DNA from: Narthecium ossifragum
Lineage: Eukaryota; Streptophyta; Magnoliopsida; Dioscoreales; Nartheciaceae
Assembly (NCBI GenBank): GCA_963920575.1
Contig: OY986968.1
Coordinates: forward strand, 26,046,129 to 26,110,128
Direction of reading: 5' to 3'
DNA: 64,000 bases
Shown: positions 60,670-64,000 of the stretch, piece by piece
Numbering within the stretch: position 1 is the stretch's first letter
Layout of the letters: the number at the start of each line of letters is the position of its first letter
The notes under the pieces: model-generated
Database searches by the model: none
What the model saw: only the letters and a program-made list of their open reading frames with translations
What the model was told of the DNA's origin: nothing
Made by a program: the position numbers and the translations under genes

Positions 60670-61726
60670 AAGATGCGTGTAATCCAGACCACATGTGAAG
60701 CCTGAGGACTAAAGCGCAGGCCATATTACCCGTCTACGACCAGGGGATCGAGTCCCCGTGATCCTGGTGCTGTTCCTATTGCAGCAAAAAACTTTATATC
60801 ACCAGGATGGATAGTAAAGACATCTCTCTCTGTTACGTTGTTAGTCTTCCTAATTAGTTCCCGGCCATTAGAAAGTTGATGTGCTAATTTTTTCCCCAAA
60901 CTTTTTAGGTACATCGATCCTTCCGTCTTTGGCGACACGAATACCAGATTATTCAGTTTCTGGACTGCGAATACACATCTTTTTGCTCAACCTGTAAGGA
61001 AAACCAATGTGAAATGTGAATCCATATCATGTAGTAAGATGGAGCTGTGCTTTGCAGAAGGATAACGTACGTCATGAGATCTGGTTGCTGGAACCTCAAA
61101 TGCCCAGGATTCATACAGGCTAACAATGGTGTTAGCCCTGGGTGCTAATTAAGGTCACACCATTGTCAGTGAATGGTGCGAATCAATACTATAACACAAT
61201 CACTGTATACAATTGGTAAGCAAGATATACTTATAAGCTAGTGGTATGTTCTGTAAGCCTTTTCTTTCTTTCATCATTCTAAGTGAAGAATTAAGGCTCA
61301 TCTCCACGTTATATAACAGGATCAAGCTGAGGACGAGTGGTATGTGCTCTTCGGAGACCAGCGTCTAGGGTACTTCCCTGCATGGTAGCATCTTTGACAA
61401 CTTCAACCAGGTGGATGGGATACTGTGGGGTGGACAATAGTGCAGACCCCCAGACCAAACAGCCAGGCGACGCCGACGCAGATGGGCATGCAGTGGCCGT
61501 TTCCCGGACGAAGGCGATGGGTTCTCGGGGAAGATCGAAAACGCCGCCACCATCCATGCAGATGGATATATCAGTCGTTCCACCTTATGATTTTTCTGTG
61601 CAGTTTGTGAGCAATGATAAATGCTACAGCTACAAAGTTCTGGGGATCGGAACACGTACTCCGAATGAGGTGGGAATGGATTTCTTGTATGGTGGTCCTG
61701 GAGCAGGAAGTTCTGAGTGCCATTGA
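60670..61726 (+). pseudogene. Neprosin-family (DUF239) pseudogene, tandem copy of the gene at 62,584
   Basis: Segments match the right-hand gene in order: GTGAAGCCTGAGGACTA (about 60,690), the CCAGGGGA...GATCCTGG block, GACACGAATACCAGATTATTC (about 60,935), GGTTGCTGGAACCTCA, GGATTCATACAGGCTAACAATGG, and ATCACTGTATACA. Breaks include an inserted 5 bases near 60,745, a lost splice donor (GC instead of GT after TTTCTGGACT), an extra T and extra AATTA in the penultimate block, and stop codons in the last exon (GYFPAW then a stop). The last exon still reads CYSYKVLGI and DFLYGGPGAGSSECH, the family's C-terminus. The first three exons are absent. It is non-functional. Confidence 0.85.
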
Positions 61727-62583
61727 AGCTCCTCTAATATTCAGATATAAGAGGGAATAATTTGTTAGATGTTTGCAAGTTTTCCATGTAGTTTTTGCTT
61801 GTTTTTGGTCATCTTCCTTGCGCGCGTAATATTGTAACAATGAGAACAATGTAGTCATGTATCCTTTTGTTTTTGTGACCATCTTTCTCGTATATATATA
61901 TGGTGGCCTGCAATATATTCTTCCTCCGGCCGGCTCGGCCAGACCTTGACCCGACCAAAATGATTGGGTCCGGGCTAGCCTGGCCTGGCCCCCAACCTGA
62001 CGATCACTGATTAGCTCTTTTATTTATTTTTAATTAAATAAGCCTTAGGGCTGGCTCACTACTTACGATCCATGATTAGTTCGTTCATTGAAGACTTTTC
62101 GAGAAAGTTGTGACGTTGATGGCCTAAATAGGAACCACCAAAAATGTAAAATGTTTGTAATTAACAGTCAGCTAAAATTCCCTTTCTCAATGTCTCATTA
62201 TTCCTCCCGTATACTTGGAGACTCGAACCCATTTATTGGATATCATTGTCAGATAAAATTTTCTGACCGCCTTATGATATCCTCAAATCCAGATCTCTAA
62301 AAATCCGGCATGTTATCCCAAATCTTGCCTTAATACACATATATTTTCCGTATATGGTAGGTTCTAATGTAGAGTATCACACTGGATATATATATGTAAA
62401 CTTTTCCCCCTTTTGTCTCATATATTTGGAAGCTTTTGCTATCACATAATTACCACCAAAAATTTTCACCTTATATAATGAAATCCAGCACCTAGAGAAA
62501 ATTAATCACGGCTTAATTAATCTTCTTCTTCTCATGCTGAGAGAGTGAGAGTCCTCAAAAAAAAAAAAACAGAAAAAAAAGCC
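61727..62583 (+). other. Spacer and promoter of the right-hand neprosin gene
   Basis: No other gene is supported. GC-rich GGCCGGCTCGGCC-type text at 61,925-62,000 may be repeat debris. Confidence 0.45.
62471..62479 (+). promoter_or_regulatory. Putative TATA box of the neprosin gene
   Basis: TTATATAAT lies about 105-113 bases before the start codon, with no clear competing upstream ATG on the inferred transcript. Confidence 0.5.
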
Positions 62584-62925
62584 ATGGGGAAGAAGGTTGT
62601 TGTTCTTCTATTCCTATTAGCTTTGCTTTTTTTCTTCAATGGTGGGGTGGAAGGAAGGCGCCTATACTCCAAGAAGCACGTCCTCAAGACAATTAAGGTA
62701 TACATATATATAGTGAATTATTAAAATATCTCTACGTACTCAAAGAATTTCCCTTCATCTTTGAATTCGTATTATATCATGTTTTTGTAAGGCCGGAGGA
62801 GGTGATATCATTGATTGCGTTGACATCTACAAACAACCATCTTTAAACCATCCTTCGCTCAAGAACCACACCATTCAGGTTTGTTCTTTATATATATGGC
62901 TTTCCCTTTGGCTTATTACTATGAA

Positions 62926-62960
<35 letters not shown>

Positions 62961-63882
62961 ATACATACGTACACCATCACCTATAGATACCAAATGAAAC
63001 TTACTCAACACCCCCGGTTGCTCAAGACTGGCACGCGAGTGGAACTTGCCCACAAGGAACGATTCCCATCCTAAGAACACCGGAGCAGCAGGCTGCCCAT
63101 GACGAACCCTTCTTCGTCCCCCTCGACTGCAAATGCGGGCCGTCGAAATTTATTGTGAGCGCACCACTCTGCCATTAATTAATTTTCTTATTAGGTCTGT
63201 CCTCATACACACTTCGCCGTAGCGCCTGGTACTCGGACATTGGCTAGTACGTAGGATTTAGAATGCTTAATTACTTCTCTGTAATCCATCTTGCAGTGGT
63301 CTGGGGCATACTCTTATAATGGCCCATATCATGGAGCCAAAGCCAAAATCTTCGCATGGAATCCATATGTGGAGCCTGAGGACTACAGTGCTGGCCAAAT
63401 TATCATCTACAACCAGGGGAGTCCCCACGATCCCGGCACTCCTCCTACTGGAGCAAAAAACATTATAACAACAGGATGGAAAGTAAGCTAGCTGCCTTCT
63501 CTAGCTCTGTATAATGTTGCTAATTAGTTCCTTAATTTACAAAGTTGATGTGGTACGTAGTTGTTGTTTTTTTTTCCTTTTATATTTTTTAGGTACATCC
63601 TTCGTTCTCTGGTGACACGGATACCAGATTATTCAGTTACTGGAGTGTAAGTAGACATCTGTTGTTCATCCTGTAAGGAAAACCAATGTGAATTCATGTA
63701 GAACGTAAGATGATGGAGCTGTGCTTTAATTGCAGACGGATAACGGCAAGAGCACTGGTTGCTGGAACCTCAGATGCCCAGGATTCATACAGACTAACAA
63801 TGGTGTAGCCCTGGGTGCTAGGGTCACGCCATTGTCAGTTTATGGTGGGGATAGATACTATATCACAATCACTGTATACTTG
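62584..63882 (+). CDS. Neprosin-domain (DUF239) protein, 5' part, continues past the window
   Basis: Exons: 62584-62697, 62792-62878, 62987-63154, 63297-63482, 63593-63646, 63736-63882, giving 252 codons so far, with the last exon(s) outside the window. A signal peptide (KKVVVLLFLLALLFFFNGGVEG) is followed by the neprosin activation-peptide region (GGDIIDCVDIYKQPSLNHPSLKNHTIQ, then ILRTPEQQ). The start of the catalytic neprosin domain (AKAKIFAWNPYVEPEDYSAGQI, then PGFIQTNNGVALGARVTPLSVYGG) comes next. The family includes Nepenthes neprosin, a secreted glutamic prolyl endopeptidase. Most plant members are uncharacterised. All junctions keep frame, and no lesion is visible. The missing end should resemble the pseudogene's last exon. 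Confidence 0.9.
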
Positions 63883-64000
63883 GTAAGCAAGATAGATATC
63901 CCCTAGTGGCTAGTGGTATGCTCTTTAATTAAGCTTTTTCTTAATTTCTTTCATCATTGAAGCCTCCTCTAGCTTCTCATTCTGTGTGTATATATATATA

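Overview
This window is nuclear DNA from a flowering plant. Genes are split by spliceable introns with GT-AG borders, protein families are plant-specific (Dof factor, ACC synthase, vacuolar processing enzyme, neprosin/DUF239), and the spaces between genes are AT-rich and packed with small DNA transposons, microsatellites and retroelement remains. The species cannot be named from sequence alone. No bacterial, plastid or mitochondrial-genome segment is seen.

Left third (1-20,000): the last exon of a complex I subunit (NDUFS7/PSST) is followed by two PIF/Harbinger-like elements. The first carries broken, inverted pieces of an endogenous florendovirus-like pararetrovirus. Then come a two-KH-domain RNA-binding protein with a Q/G/Y/P-rich tail (7 coding exons), the mitochondrial ATP synthase subunit g gene (2 exons), a long gene-poor stretch, and a minus-strand type-3-like ACC synthase (4 exons).

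Middle (20,000-47,000): mostly repeats around two genes. These are a ferrochelatase without the CAB/LHC tail (8 coding exons) and an intronless Dof zinc-finger factor. Repeats include a 1.6 kb hAT-like element with an exact 8-bp target duplication, a 369-bp hAT MITE, LINE RNase H relics, minisatellites, and two long-TIR Mutator-like elements.

Right third (47,000-64,000): a serine-rich gar2-related-like protein with an apparent 1-nt frameshift at its N-terminus; a vacuolar processing enzyme/legumain gene (9 exons); a convergent RumA/TrmA-type RNA m5U methyltransferase gene (10 exons, minus strand); and a tandem neprosin pair in which the left copy (60,670-61,726) is a decayed pseudogene and the right copy (from 62,584) looks intact but runs off the window.

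The genes are unrelated housekeeping and regulatory loci typical of a plant chromosome: respiration (NDUFS7, ATP synthase g), haem synthesis, ethylene synthesis, RNA processing and modification, vacuolar proteolysis. There is no operon-like logic. Exon joins below were made by hand from splice consensus, reading-frame continuity and family similarity. In every complete gene the joined coding length is a multiple of three. I found no convincing new biological system. The most unusual items are the inverted viral-fragment junction, the repeat-filled hAT element, the frameshifted gar2-like gene and the neprosin gene/pseudogene pair.
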